Positions 32,627 through 43,518 of a DNA stretch of 64,000 nt are shown here, piece after piece. The stretch is from Methyloradius palustris. GTDB taxonomy: Bacteria > Pseudomonadota > Gammaproteobacteria > Burkholderiales > Methylophilaceae. The stretch covers positions 1,054,001-1,118,000 of the forward strand of contig NZ_AP024110.1 in assembly GCF_019703875.1 (NCBI RefSeq). The letters are read 5' to 3'. A program made the position numbers and the translations under genes. The notes beneath the pieces were generated by a model, which was given only the letters and a program-made list of their open reading frames with translations, was not told the origin of the DNA and did no database searches. Every line of letters begins with the position of its first letter. Positions within the stretch are counted from its first letter, which is position 1.

Positions 32627-34147
32627 CTAGAAGAAGCCCAACTTGTTAGGGTTGTAACTCACCAACAAGTTCTTGGTTTGTTGGTAGTGATCCAACATCA
32701 TCTTGTGGTTTTCACGGCCAATACCAGACTGCTTGTAACCACCAAATGCAGCATGTGCGGGGTAGAGGTGGTAACAGTTAGTCCAAACGCGACCAGCCTG
32801 AATGCCACGACCCATGCGGAATGCACGGCTACCATCACGCGTCCAGACGCCAGCGCCCAAACCGTACAAGGTATCGTTGGCAATCGCCAGGGCTTCAGCT
32901 TCATCCTTGAAGGTGGTCACGGAAAGCACTGGGCCAAAGATTTCTTCCTGGAAAATACGCATCTTGTTGTGGCCTTTAAACAAGGTAGGCTCAATGTAGT
33001 AGCCACCACCCAAGTCGCCGCCAAGTTTGGTGGCTTTGCCGCCTGTGAGTAGCTGAGCGCCTTCTTCTTGACCAAGCTTGATGTAAGACATGATCTTTTC
33101 AACTTGTTCGCTAGAAGCTTGTGCACCAATCATGGTCGACATTTCCAGTGGGTTGCCTTGCTTGATGGCTTTTACGCGTTCAATCGCACGGGCAATGAAG
33201 TCATCGTAGATTGATTCCTGAATCAAGGCGCGTGATGGGCAGGTACAGACTTCACCCTGGTTCAGTGCAAACAGCGCGAAACCTTCCAGGCACTTGTCGA
33301 AGTAGGCATCATCAGCATCCATGATGTCTTCAAAGAACACGTTTGGTGATTTGCCACCCAGCTCCAGTGTGACTGGGATGATGTTCTGTGAAGCATATTG
33401 CATAATCAAGCGGCCAGTGGTGGTCTCACCCGTAAATGCAATCTTTGCGATACGGCTTGAGCTCGCCAGCGGTTTACCAGCTTCAAGGCCAAAACCATTG
33501 ATAATATTCAATGTGCCTGGTGGTAACAGATGACCAATGATTTCCATCACGATCAGAATAGATACAGGTGTCTGTTCTGCTGGTTTCATGACGATACAGT
33601 TACCAGCAGCCAGTGCTGGTGCCAGTTTCCAGGCTGCCATCAAAATCGGGAAGTTCCAAGGAATGATCTGACCAACGACGCCTAGTGGCTCATGGAAATG
33701 GTATGCCATGGTGTCATGGTCAATCTCGCCAATAGAGCCTTCTTGCGCGCGAATACAGCCTGCAAAGTAGCGGAAGTGGTCAATGGCCAGTGGAATATCG
33801 GCCAAAGTTGTTTCACGTATTGGCTTACCGTTATCAATGGTTTCAGCGATGGCAATCTTTTCCAGATTAGCTTCCATCGCATCAGCGATCTTATTCAGGA
33901 TGTTGGCTCGATCTGTAGTCGAGGTTTTGCCCCAAGCATCTTTGGCGGCATGTGCAGCATCCAAGGCTAGATTGACGTCTTTTTCAGTTGAGCGGGCAAC
34001 TTGGCAGAACACTTTGCCAGTGACTGGGCTGACATTATCAAAATATTGACCATCTACAGGGGCAACCCATTTGCCACCAATGTAGTTGTCATATTTCGCT
34101 TTATAGGGATGTGCTACGCCCAGATTTTTAAGGCTTTCTAAACTCAT
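32627..34147 (-). CDS. NAD-dependent aldehyde dehydrogenase
   Basis: 506 residues, the usual size. It oxidises an aldehyde to the acid with NAD(P). Landmarks: PWNFPILMAAWKLAPALAAGN, FTGETTTGRLIMQYA, the general-base Glu in VTLELGGKSPNVFFED, and the catalytic Cys in NQGEVCTCPSRA. It resembles the ExaC/AldA acetaldehyde dehydrogenase branch (group with DUF779 partners). A strong ribosome site (GGAGGAG) precedes the ATG. In a methylotroph it could remove acetaldehyde or other aldehydes; the substrate is not shown. First gene of a probable operon with DUF779, on the strand opposite to the formate dehydrogenase genes. Confidence 0.93.
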   Translation of the reverse strand: MSLESLKNLGVAHPYKAKYDNYIGGKWVAPVDGQYFDNVSPVTGKVFCQVARSTEKDVNLALDAAHAAKDAWGKTSTTDRANILNKIADAMEANLEKIAIAETIDNGKPIRETTLADIPLAIDHFRYFAGCIRAQEGSIGEIDHDTMAYHFHEPLGVVGQIIPWNFPILMAAWKLAPALAAGNCIVMKPAEQTPVSILIVMEIIGHLLPPGTLNIINGFGLEAGKPLASSSRIAKIAFTGETTTGRLIMQYASQNIIPVTLELGGKSPNVFFEDIMDADDAYFDKCLEGFALFALNQGEVCTCPSRALIQESIYDDFIARAIERVKAIKQGNPLEMSTMIGAQASSEQVEKIMSYIKLGQEEGAQLLTGGKATKLGGDLGGGYYIEPTLFKGHNKMRIFQEEIFGPVLSVTTFKDEAEALAIANDTLYGLGAGVWTRDGSRAFRMGRGIQAGRVWTNCYHLYPAHAAFGGYKQSGIGRENHKMMLDHYQQTKNLLVSYNPNKLGFF

Positions 34148-34497
34148 GATTTACTCCTCCTAGAGAGTATTTTGCTAGTTGAGACTAAAAGTTATTTGTA
34201 TATTTTATGGTTTGATTGTTGATGGATTTAAACAGCTGCATTAAACAACGTTGGCTTAAACCCAACCCTCACCTGAACAGCTAGTTTATTCCTCAACGCC
34301 AAGTTTTGACTACTACAATTTACAATTAATTTACAATTTAGACTTTAGTAAAAAATAGCTAAATACTTGTCTCAATTATTTAAACTATATTTTTACTGAA
34401 CTTGAACACTGTATTGGTTTCTAAGGTTGTATCAGGATGTAACAAGGCGTAATATCATCAATAATAAAAATTATTTGATGCAGTACAGGAGAGTAAG
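34148..34497. promoter_or_regulatory. 350-base divergent promoter region, ald / fds
   Basis: AT-rich region between the aldehyde dehydrogenase and formate dehydrogenase operons. It contains three direct copies of TACAATT (34314-34320, 34321-34327 and 34332-34338) and an imperfect AT-rich palindrome (34456-34480, CATCAATAAT...ATTATTTGATG) close to fdsG. Both look like regulator sites but no regulator gene is adjacent. No reading frame of note. Confidence 0.5.
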
Positions 34498-36548
<2,051 letters not shown>

Positions 36549-36598
36549 CCCTATTTAATACCTAACTATTAGAAAATAAGCAGTACGAGGAGAACGAC

Positions 36599-39445
36599 AT
36601 GGACAAGCAAAAAGATTACGCGACACCCGCCCGAAAATCTGACAAACAGGTGACGCTGGAGATTGATGGCCAGCAAGTCACTGTGCCATCGGGCACCTCC
36701 CTCATCCATGCGGCGATGGTGGCTGGAATTACTATTCCGAAACTGTGCGCTACTGATAGCCTGGAGCCTTTTGGTTCATGTCGTTTGTGCCTCGTTGAAG
36801 TTGAGGGCAGGCGTGGTTTCCCTGCATCTTGTACTACGCCCGTGGATGAAGGCCTGAAAGTACATACACAAAGCAAAAAATTAGCTGATGTGCGCCGTGG
36901 TGTGATGGAGTTGTATATCTCAGACCATCCGCTAGATTGCCTAACTTGCGCTACTAATGGTGATTGCGAATTGCAAGACATGGCAGGTGCAGTAGGCCTG
37001 CGCGAAGTGCGCTATGGCTATGAAGGTGAAAATCACCTCAAGGCTGAAAAAGATGAATCTAACCCATATTTCACGTTTGACCCTTCTAAGTGCATTGTCT
37101 GCTCACGTTGTGTGCGTGCTTGCGAAGAAACACAAGGTACGTTTGCACTGACGATTGAAGGCCGTGGATTTGAATCAAAAGTAGCTGCTGGTATTAACGA
37201 TTTCATGGATTCGGAATGCGTTTCCTGCGGCGCTTGTGTCGCTGCCTGCCCAACGGCTACGCTGATGGAAAAATCCGTGATTGAACAGGGTTTGCCTGAA
37301 CACAGCGTGACAACTACCTGTGCCTATTGTGGCGTGGGTTGTTCGTTCAATGCCGAAATGCGTGGTGAAGAAGTCGTCCGCATGGTGCCAAACAAGGACG
37401 GTGGGGCCAATCATGGTCATTCTTGCGTAAAAGGGCGTTTTGCTTGGGGTTACACCACGCACAAAGACCGCATCACCAAACCGATGATCCGCAAGAGCAT
37501 TCACGACCCATGGCAAGAAGTGTCATGGGATGAAGCGATTAATTACGCAGCCAGCGAAATCACACGCATCCAAGCTAAATACGGCAAGCATTCAGCAGGT
37601 GCAATCACGTCATCACGCTGCACCAACGAAGAAGTCTATGTAGTGCAAAAACTGGTACGTGCTGTATTTGGCACTAACAACGTAGATACCTGTGCCCGCG
37701 TTTGCCACTCTCCCACAGGATATGGCCTCAAACAAACCCTGGGTGAATCCGCTGGTACGCAGACCTTTGATTCGGTGATGAAATCTGATGTCATCATGGT
37801 GATAGGTGCTAACCCAACGGATGGTCACCCAGTATTCGGCTCACAAATGAAGCGGCGTCTGCGTGAAGGTGCGAAGCTGATTGTTGCTGATCCACGTGCG
37901 ATTGACCTAGTTTCTTCACCGCATGTAAAAGCGAATTATCACCTCAAATTGCGTCCTGGTACCAACGTGGCGTTGATTTCAGCCATGGCTCATGTAGTGG
38001 TCACTGAAGGACTTGTTGACGAAGACTTTGTTAAAGCGCGTTGCGAGTGGGATTCTTTTGTGATTTGGCGCGATTTCGTTGCCAAGCCACAAAACTCTCC
38101 AGAAGCTTTGTCAGAGGAATTAGGGATTAAAGCAGAAGAAATTCGTGCAGCTGCCAGATTGTTTGCTACAGGCGGCAATGGCGCGATTTATTACGGATTG
38201 GGCGTGACCGAACACAGCCAAGGCTCTACCATGGTGATGGGCATTGCTAACCTTGCTATGGCAACAGGAAATCTTGGGCGTGAAGGCGTGGGTGTTAACC
38301 CGCTGCGTGGGCAAAATAACGTACAGGGTTCGTGCGATATGGGCTCCATGCCACATGAATTTACAGGTTATCGCCATGTTTCGGATGATGCCGCACGTGC
38401 CTTGTTTGAAAAGGCATGGGGCAGGCCACTTTCTAATGAGCCTGGTTTGCGTATCCCTAATATGCTGGATTTAGCAGGTGAGGGCGGCTTTAAGGCACTT
38501 TATTGCAATGGCGAAGACATTGCGCAATCTGACCCTAATACCCAGCATGTGACGCATGCGCTAGAGTCTATGGAATGCGTGATTGTGCAGGATCTATTCC
38601 TCAATGAAACCGCGATGTACGCTCATGTATTCTTGCCAGGTGCATCATTCCTTGAGAAGAGCGGCACCTTTACCAATGCCGAGCGCCGTATTTCACCTGT
38701 TCGCCGTGTGATGACACCGAAAAATGGCGGCAAGGAAGATTGGGAAATCACCGCCATGCTATCCAACGCATTGGGTTACCCCATGAACTACAAGAGCGCC
38801 TGGGACATTCTGGATGAAATCGCTGAACTAACCCCAACATTCAAGGGCGTGAGCCAGCAGAAACTGGATGAACTCGGCAGCGTGCAATGGCCTTGCAACG
38901 ATGAGCATCCAAGTGGCACGCCGACTATGCACATTGATGAATTCGTACGCGGCAAAGGCAAGTTCTTTATCACCGAATACGTGCCGACTACCGAGAAGGT
39001 CAATGCCAAATACCCATTGATTCTGACTACAGGCCGCATACTTTCACAATACAACGTGGGCGCCCAGACTCGTCGCACCAACAATGTGGCGTGGCATACA
39101 GAAGATCGCGTGGAGATACACCCACATGATGCTGAAGACCGTGGTATTAAAGAGAATGATTGGGTCGGTATCAATAGCCGTGCAGGGCAAACGGTATTGC
39201 GCGCCAAGATTACCGAGCGGGTGCAGCCTGGCGTGATTTATACTACCTTCCATCACCCTGAGTCTGGGGCGAATGTGATTACGACCGATAATTCAGATTG
39301 GGCAACCAATTGCCCTGAATTCAAGGTCACTGCGGTGCAGGTCACTCGTGTTTCACAGCTTTCCGATTGGCAACGTAATTACCAGGAGTTCAGCGAGGAG
39401 CAGATTGGTTTTGCGCAAGTGGCCTCTGAACAAGCTGCGCAATAG
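36599..39445 (+). CDS. fdsA: NAD-dependent formate dehydrogenase, alpha (catalytic) subunit
   Basis: 948 residues. The N-terminal NuoG-like part carries a 2Fe-2S site (FGSCRLCLVEVEG), an HPLDCLTCATNGDCELQ site with His ligand, and two 4Fe-4S sites (CIVCSRCVRACEE, CVSCGACVAACP). The catalytic molybdopterin part starts with TTCAYCGVGCSF. The molybdenum ligand is Cys369 in DTCARVCHSPT, the position that is selenocysteine in E. coli FdhF. It oxidises formate at a bis-MGD molybdenum centre. GGAG precedes the ATG. In methylotrophs this is the last energy-yielding step of C1 oxidation. Confidence 0.97.
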   Translation: MDKQKDYATPARKSDKQVTLEIDGQQVTVPSGTSLIHAAMVAGITIPKLCATDSLEPFGSCRLCLVEVEGRRGFPASCTTPVDEGLKVHTQSKKLADVRRGVMELYISDHPLDCLTCATNGDCELQDMAGAVGLREVRYGYEGENHLKAEKDESNPYFTFDPSKCIVCSRCVRACEETQGTFALTIEGRGFESKVAAGINDFMDSECVSCGACVAACPTATLMEKSVIEQGLPEHSVTTTCAYCGVGCSFNAEMRGEEVVRMVPNKDGGANHGHSCVKGRFAWGYTTHKDRITKPMIRKSIHDPWQEVSWDEAINYAASEITRIQAKYGKHSAGAITSSRCTNEEVYVVQKLVRAVFGTNNVDTCARVCHSPTGYGLKQTLGESAGTQTFDSVMKSDVIMVIGANPTDGHPVFGSQMKRRLREGAKLIVADPRAIDLVSSPHVKANYHLKLRPGTNVALISAMAHVVVTEGLVDEDFVKARCEWDSFVIWRDFVAKPQNSPEALSEELGIKAEEIRAAARLFATGGNGAIYYGLGVTEHSQGSTMVMGIANLAMATGNLGREGVGVNPLRGQNNVQGSCDMGSMPHEFTGYRHVSDDAARALFEKAWGRPLSNEPGLRIPNMLDLAGEGGFKALYCNGEDIAQSDPNTQHVTHALESMECVIVQDLFLNETAMYAHVFLPGASFLEKSGTFTNAERRISPVRRVMTPKNGGKEDWEITAMLSNALGYPMNYKSAWDILDEIAELTPTFKGVSQQKLDELGSVQWPCNDEHPSGTPTMHIDEFVRGKGKFFITEYVPTTEKVNAKYPLILTTGRILSQYNVGAQTRRTNNVAWHTEDRVEIHPHDAEDRGIKENDWVGINSRAGQTVLRAKITERVQPGVIYTTFHHPESGANVITTDNSDWATNCPEFKVTAVQVTRVSQLSDWQRNYQEFSEEQIGFAQVASEQAAQ

Positions 39446-39477
39446 CTTATTTTCTACGGGTATCTGGATTTAAAAAA

Positions 39478-40311
39478 GTGAACGATTTGGCTATTAAAAA
39501 AACGGTCATGGTGGATGCAACTACCAGTATTTACCCTGTGCAAAAATCGCATCAAGGTCAGCTTGAGGCGCTTGATGATTGCGTTGCAGAAGAAGTGCCG
39601 ATTGCGCTCATTTACAACGGCATTTCACACGCGGTCATGCTGGCAACACCGCAAGACTTAAAAGAGTTTGCGCTTGGATTTTCTTTATCCGAAGGTATTT
39701 TGACCTCAGCAAAAGAGCTCTATGACATTGAAATCGTGCATCAGGAAAAAGGCATAGAGCTTCATCTTGATGTCGCTACCGAGCGATTCCAACAGCTAAA
39801 AGAACGTCGTCGCAGCATGGCTGGCCGCACAGGTTGTGGTTTATGTGGTTCCGAAAGTCTTGATCAGGCGCTGCGTATTCCAGAGACTTTGATCGAAAGC
39901 AATCTGCAGTTTGATAGCGCAGCCATCTATAAAGCCCATCAGGCAATTCAGGCGAAACAGGAACTACAAGCACTGACAGGAGCTACTCACGCCAGCGCAT
40001 GGGTAAAACCCGATGGTGAGGTTGTGATGGTGCGCGAAGATGTAGGCCGCCATAACGCGCTGGACAAACTGATTGGTGCAATGGCGTTGGCTGGCACATC
40101 TAAAGAGGGGTTTGTGCTTACGACGAGCCGTGCCAGCTATGAAATGGTGCAAAAAGTAATCACAGCGGGCATCCCCATGCTAGTGGCTATATCAGCCCCT
40201 ACAGGCCTTGCGATCAGGATTGCGCAAGGTTGTGGACTCACGCTGGTTGGTTTTGCCCGCAGCCATCAGCACGTGATTTACAGCCGTGCGGATAGAGTTT
40301 TGTATAAATAA
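39478..40311 (+). CDS. fdhD: Formate dehydrogenase sulfurtransferase FdhD (FdsC)
   Basis: 277 residues, GTG start 32 bases after fdsA; the ribosome site is poor. FdhD moves sulphur onto the molybdenum cofactor before it is put into formate dehydrogenase. The essential two-Cys motif is present in RTGCGLCGSESL near residue 118-124. Other landmarks are DFALGF-like KEFALGFSLSEGIL, VREDVGRHNALDKLIG and TSRASYEMVQK. Its place in the fds operon is standard. Confidence 0.95.
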   Translation: MNDLAIKKTVMVDATTSIYPVQKSHQGQLEALDDCVAEEVPIALIYNGISHAVMLATPQDLKEFALGFSLSEGILTSAKELYDIEIVHQEKGIELHLDVATERFQQLKERRRSMAGRTGCGLCGSESLDQALRIPETLIESNLQFDSAAIYKAHQAIQAKQELQALTGATHASAWVKPDGEVVMVREDVGRHNALDKLIGAMALAGTSKEGFVLTTSRASYEMVQKVITAGIPMLVAISAPTGLAIRIAQGCGLTLVGFARSHQHVIYSRADRVLYK

Positions 40312-40332
40312 CAACAATGAAGATAGCTCAAT

Positions 40333-40557
40333 ATGAAGATTGAAACCTTAGTGACCATGGCCAACCAGATTGGCGATTTTTTCCGTTCCTATCCCGATGT
40401 AGAGCAAGCAAAACACGATATCGCAAGTCACCTTAAACGCTTTTGGGCACTCGGCATGCGCCAGCAGATAGTGGCCCATGTTAAAGACAATAATGCTGAA
40501 GGCCTGCATGCATTGGTGAGTGATGCTATCCGCGAAAATAGTGCTTTACTTGCATAA
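40333..40557 (+). CDS. fdsD: Formate dehydrogenase delta subunit FdsD
   Basis: 74 residues, helical. Family landmarks: LVTMANQIGDFFRSYPD, then HLKRFWALGMRQQIVAH with the conserved basic-aromatic run. FdsD is needed for formate dehydrogenase maturation or stability and is found only with fds operons. It follows fdhD by 21 bases and is the last gene of the operon. No clear terminator follows. Confidence 0.93.
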   Translation: MKIETLVTMANQIGDFFRSYPDVEQAKHDIASHLKRFWALGMRQQIVAHVKDNNAEGLHALVSDAIRENSALLA

Positions 40558-40687
40558 CTTCCAATAGGCCATGCTGTTTAGGCAGTGCGGAGAATATTAA
40601 CCCTCCTCAAAACACCCTCGTCGTATTGCAGTCATATCTGGCATAAAATCTGCGTATATCTTGTGGATATATCACGGAGTGATTGCC

Positions 40688-41482
40688 ATGAACCATTCAC
40701 CAACAGCCCAGATTTCTTCAATCAAGGGCATTCTGTTTGACCTTGATGGCGTACTTTATGTAGGTAAAAGCCAGATTGATGGGGCAATGGACGCGGTTGC
40801 AAGCATCCGTGCAAAAGGCATCGCCTGCCGTTTCGTGACCAACACCAGCACTTTGTCGCTTGATTCCTTACAAAAGAAGATCAGCGCGTTTGGGCTTGAT
40901 GTTGAGAGAGAAGAAATCATTAGTGCACCACAGGCGGCTTTGCTTTATTTACGCAAACAATCCAAACCTATTTGCCGTTTTCTACTGGCTGATGATGTCA
41001 AAAAAGACTTCGCTGAATTTCGGCAATCGAATACAGAAGCCGAGTTCATCGTTGTTGGCGATATTGGCGATGCATGGTCTTACAAACTGTTGAACGAATT
41101 ATTTAATTGCCTGATGGATGATGCCAAGCTAATCGCCATTCATAAAAACAAGTTTTGGGAAACCGAATATGGTTTGCAAATGGATATCGGCAGCTTTATT
41201 GCCGGGCTGGAGTATGCAAGTGGTAGCACCTCGATGATCATCGGCAAACCGTCTGCAGATTTCTTCCAGATCGCATTAGATGATATGGGCTTGAAACCGT
41301 CGGAGGTCATCATGGTTGGAGATGATATTGATTCCGACATCGGCGGTGCGCAAGCTGCTGGGATTAAGGGGGTATTAGTTAGAACTGGTAAATTCAGACA
41401 AGGCTATTTTGAGGCATCTACTATCAAGCCCGATTGGGTGATTGATTCAGTGCGTGATCTACCTGCACTTTTAGGGCTCTAA
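40688..41482 (+). CDS. HAD-superfamily phosphatase (HAD-IIA, LHPP/NagD-like)
   Basis: 264 residues from the ATG at 40688, with CGGAGTG upstream; the frame is open from 40661 without support. HAD motifs: GILFDLDGVLYVG (nucleophile Asp and acid Asp), the Thr of VTNTS (motif II), the Lys of GKPSADFF (motif III) and MVGDDIDSDIGGA (motif IV). The large cap between motifs II and III defines subclass IIA. It resembles LHPP/NagD phosphatases; the substrate is unknown. Stands upstream of ispD on the same strand with a 36-base gap. Confidence 0.87.
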   Translation: MNHSPTAQISSIKGILFDLDGVLYVGKSQIDGAMDAVASIRAKGIACRFVTNTSTLSLDSLQKKISAFGLDVEREEIISAPQAALLYLRKQSKPICRFLLADDVKKDFAEFRQSNTEAEFIVVGDIGDAWSYKLLNELFNCLMDDAKLIAIHKNKFWETEYGLQMDIGSFIAGLEYASGSTSMIIGKPSADFFQIALDDMGLKPSEVIMVGDDIDSDIGGAQAAGIKGVLVRTGKFRQGYFEASTIKPDWVIDSVRDLPALLGL

Positions 41483-41518
41483 TACCAGAATCTAAATGAC
41501 CGCATGCTAAAATAAGGC

Positions 41519-42238
41519 ATGCCTATATTTCACGTCATTATTCCCGCAGCTGGCGCTGGTAGCCGCATGGGATCACAAGTACCTAAACAATATTTGCCAC
41601 TTTCAGGGCGCCCCATGATTGAGCAGACCTTGCGCGTATTTTCATCAAGCAACCGCATCAGTTCAGTGGCTGTATTACTGAGTGCAGATGATTTGGAATG
41701 GGATGCAGCCAAGATTCAAATCAGTGACAAAACCCGGATTTATCGTTGCGGAGGTATTATCCGTTCGCAAACGGTATTGAACGGCCTTGGCGAATTGAGC
41801 GGCCACATAGACCCAGATGACTGGGTTCTGGTGCATGATGCAGCTAGGCCCGGTTTGACTGATGGCTTGCTGAATCGCTTGCTTGATAAATTGGAAAATG
41901 ATGCGGTTGGTGGTTTGCTGGCGATACCTTTGGCTGACACCCTCAAGCGTGCTGACGACGAGCAGCGTGTCGCGCATACTGAGCCAAGAGACCATCTCTG
42001 GCAGGCACAAACGCCGCAGATGTTCCGTTATGGCATGTTGGTTGAAGCACTGAAGCTTGCGGCAGAAAAATCTAGTGTGGCGACTGATGAAGCACAAGCG
42101 ATTGAGGCGCTTGGCCATCACCCCAAATTAGTCCTAGGTGAGCTGCGTAATCTTAAAGTCACTTACCCAGAAGATTTGGCATTGATAGAAGCTATTTTGC
42201 AGGCAGATGTGTCCAGATTAGCCGTAAAAACTAATTAG
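41519..42238 (+). CDS. ispD: 2-C-methyl-D-erythritol 4-phosphate cytidylyltransferase
   Basis: 239 residues. Third step of the MEP isoprenoid pathway: it joins CTP to methylerythritol phosphate. The CTP-binding start IIPAAGAGSRMGSQVPKQYL has the key Arg and Lys; VLVHDAARPGLT, AIPLADTLKRAD and LWQAQTPQMFRY are further family blocks, and ATDEAQAIEALGH holds the conserved TDEA. Followed by ispF after 28 bases, the common arrangement. Confidence 0.96.
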   Translation: MPIFHVIIPAAGAGSRMGSQVPKQYLPLSGRPMIEQTLRVFSSSNRISSVAVLLSADDLEWDAAKIQISDKTRIYRCGGIIRSQTVLNGLGELSGHIDPDDWVLVHDAARPGLTDGLLNRLLDKLENDAVGGLLAIPLADTLKRADDEQRVAHTEPRDHLWQAQTPQMFRYGMLVEALKLAAEKSSVATDEAQAIEALGHHPKLVLGELRNLKVTYPEDLALIEAILQADVSRLAVKTN

Positions 42239-42266
42239 CCAGCAAAACCAAGTAAAGGAAAAGCAA

Positions 42267-42740
42267 TTGAGAATAGGCCACGGCTTTGATGTACATCAGC
42301 TAGTAGAAGGGCGGCGCTGCATTATCGGCGGTGTTGATATTCCCTATGAAAAAGGCTTGAAAGGCCATTCTGATGCGGATGTATTGCTGCATGCTATTTG
42401 TGATGCCCTATTAGGTGCGGCAGCGCTTGGCGATATCGGCAAGCATTTCCCTGATACTGATGAGCGTTATAAAGGCATCGATTCACGCCAGTTGCTGAAG
42501 CATGTGGTGGCGCTGGTCAATGACAAAGGCTATGTCGTTGTTAATATCGACGCCACAGTGATCGCCGAAGCACCCAAGCTCGCCCCTTACATCACCACGA
42601 TGCGTGAACATATTGCTGAAGATATTGGTATAGCGCTTGATGCAGTGAATGTAAAAGCAACAACGACAGAAAAACTCGGCTTTACTGGACGGGGTGAGGG
42701 GATTGCCGCTGAAGCAGTATGCTTGATCAATCAACAGTAG
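42267..42740 (+). CDS. ispF: 2-C-methyl-D-erythritol 2,4-cyclodiphosphate synthase
   Basis: 157 residues, TTG start with AAAGGAAAAG upstream. Fifth step of the MEP pathway. Metal ligands are visible in RIGHGFDVHQL (Asp and His) and in GHSDADVLLHA (His). The FPDTDERYKG loop, IDATVIAEAPKL and the C-terminal TTTEKLGFTGRGEGIAAEA complete the family pattern. In operon with ispD. Confidence 0.97.
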   Translation: MRIGHGFDVHQLVEGRRCIIGGVDIPYEKGLKGHSDADVLLHAICDALLGAAALGDIGKHFPDTDERYKGIDSRQLLKHVVALVNDKGYVVVNIDATVIAEAPKLAPYITTMREHIAEDIGIALDAVNVKATTTEKLGFTGRGEGIAAEAVCLINQQ

Positions 42741-42782
42741 TTAAGCTTGTGTATGGTTTTATTCCATAAGGAGTGACGCATT

Positions 42783-43433
42783 ATGAAGCTCATCTCAGTA
42801 AACGTGGCCATGCCAGAAGCAGTCAGTATGCATGGCACACTGATATCAACAGGCATATATAAGTTGCCTCAGCCTGGTCGGGTCTGGTTGGGATTCAACA
42901 ATCTAATAGGGGATGGCCAGGCAGATTTGACGGTACATGGCGGTGAATATCAGGCCGCTTATAGTTACCCACTTGAGCATTATCAATATTGGCAACAATT
43001 TCTTGGCATAGAACACTTACCTTACGGCACCTTTGGTGAGAATTTCACTATTAGCGGCTTACTTGAAGATGACGCCTACATAGGCGATATATTGTCCATC
43101 GGCGAGGCGGTTATTCAGGTAACCATGCCGCGTAATCCATGTTTCAAGTTTGGTCACAAAATTGGCAAGCCTGGAGTGGTCCGCGAGTTTTTGGTGAGTG
43201 GCCGCAGCGGTTTTTATCACAAGGTGTTAACCGAAGGCGAAGTTGGGGCGGGAGATGAAATACAGCTGTTAGAACGTGACCCACAAAGTATCAGCATACG
43301 TGCAGCATTAGGCATGCAAAAACTAGAAGAGGGCAACGCAGAAACCTTGCGCCATGCTTTGACGATTAAATCGTTACCCCCTGTCTTAAGAGAAAACTTT
43401 GCTGATCATTTGGAGCAAATTACCAGCGCGTAG
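42783..43433 (+). CDS. MOSC-domain protein, YiiM-like
   Basis: 216 residues. MOSC landmarks: GDGQADLTVHGGEYQAAYSY, FGENFTISGL and VTMPRNPCFKFGHKIG with the conserved Cys, as in YiiM. YiiM-type proteins reduce N-hydroxylated compounds using a molybdenum cofactor. AAGGAG precedes the ATG. It lies 42 bases after ispF and is followed by a hairpin terminator; linkage to the isoprenoid genes looks incidental. Confidence 0.9.
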   Translation: MKLISVNVAMPEAVSMHGTLISTGIYKLPQPGRVWLGFNNLIGDGQADLTVHGGEYQAAYSYPLEHYQYWQQFLGIEHLPYGTFGENFTISGLLEDDAYIGDILSIGEAVIQVTMPRNPCFKFGHKIGKPGVVREFLVSGRSGFYHKVLTEGEVGAGDEIQLLERDPQSISIRAALGMQKLEEGNAETLRHALTIKSLPPVLRENFADHLEQITSA

Positions 43434-43469
43434 GCATTTACTAAGAACTGGCGCTGTTAGCCCGTGGAC

Positions 43470-43512
43470 ATGAATAAGGCGCAATGGCTTAACAGCATTG
43501 CGCCTTATTCAT
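43470..43512. terminator. Hairpin between convergent genes
   Basis: 16-base perfect arms (43470-43485 and 43497-43512) with an 11-base loop. It lies between the MOSC gene and the efflux gene. There is no long T-run, so it may terminate weakly or protect 3' ends. Confidence 0.65.
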
Positions 43513-43518
43513 TAGCTA

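Noticed and set aside
32480..33052. 190-codon open frame on the plus strand
   Set aside because: Runs through repeat copy C and antisense to the aldehyde dehydrogenase gene; no ribosome site or family pattern.
40655..40671. TATATC-N5-GATATA palindrome upstream of the HAD phosphatase gene
   Set aside because: Only a 6-base AT-rich inverted repeat; expected by chance in such sequence and not repeated elsewhere in the window.
41675..42121. 148-codon open frame on the minus strand
   Set aside because: Antisense to ispD, which is certain from its motifs.
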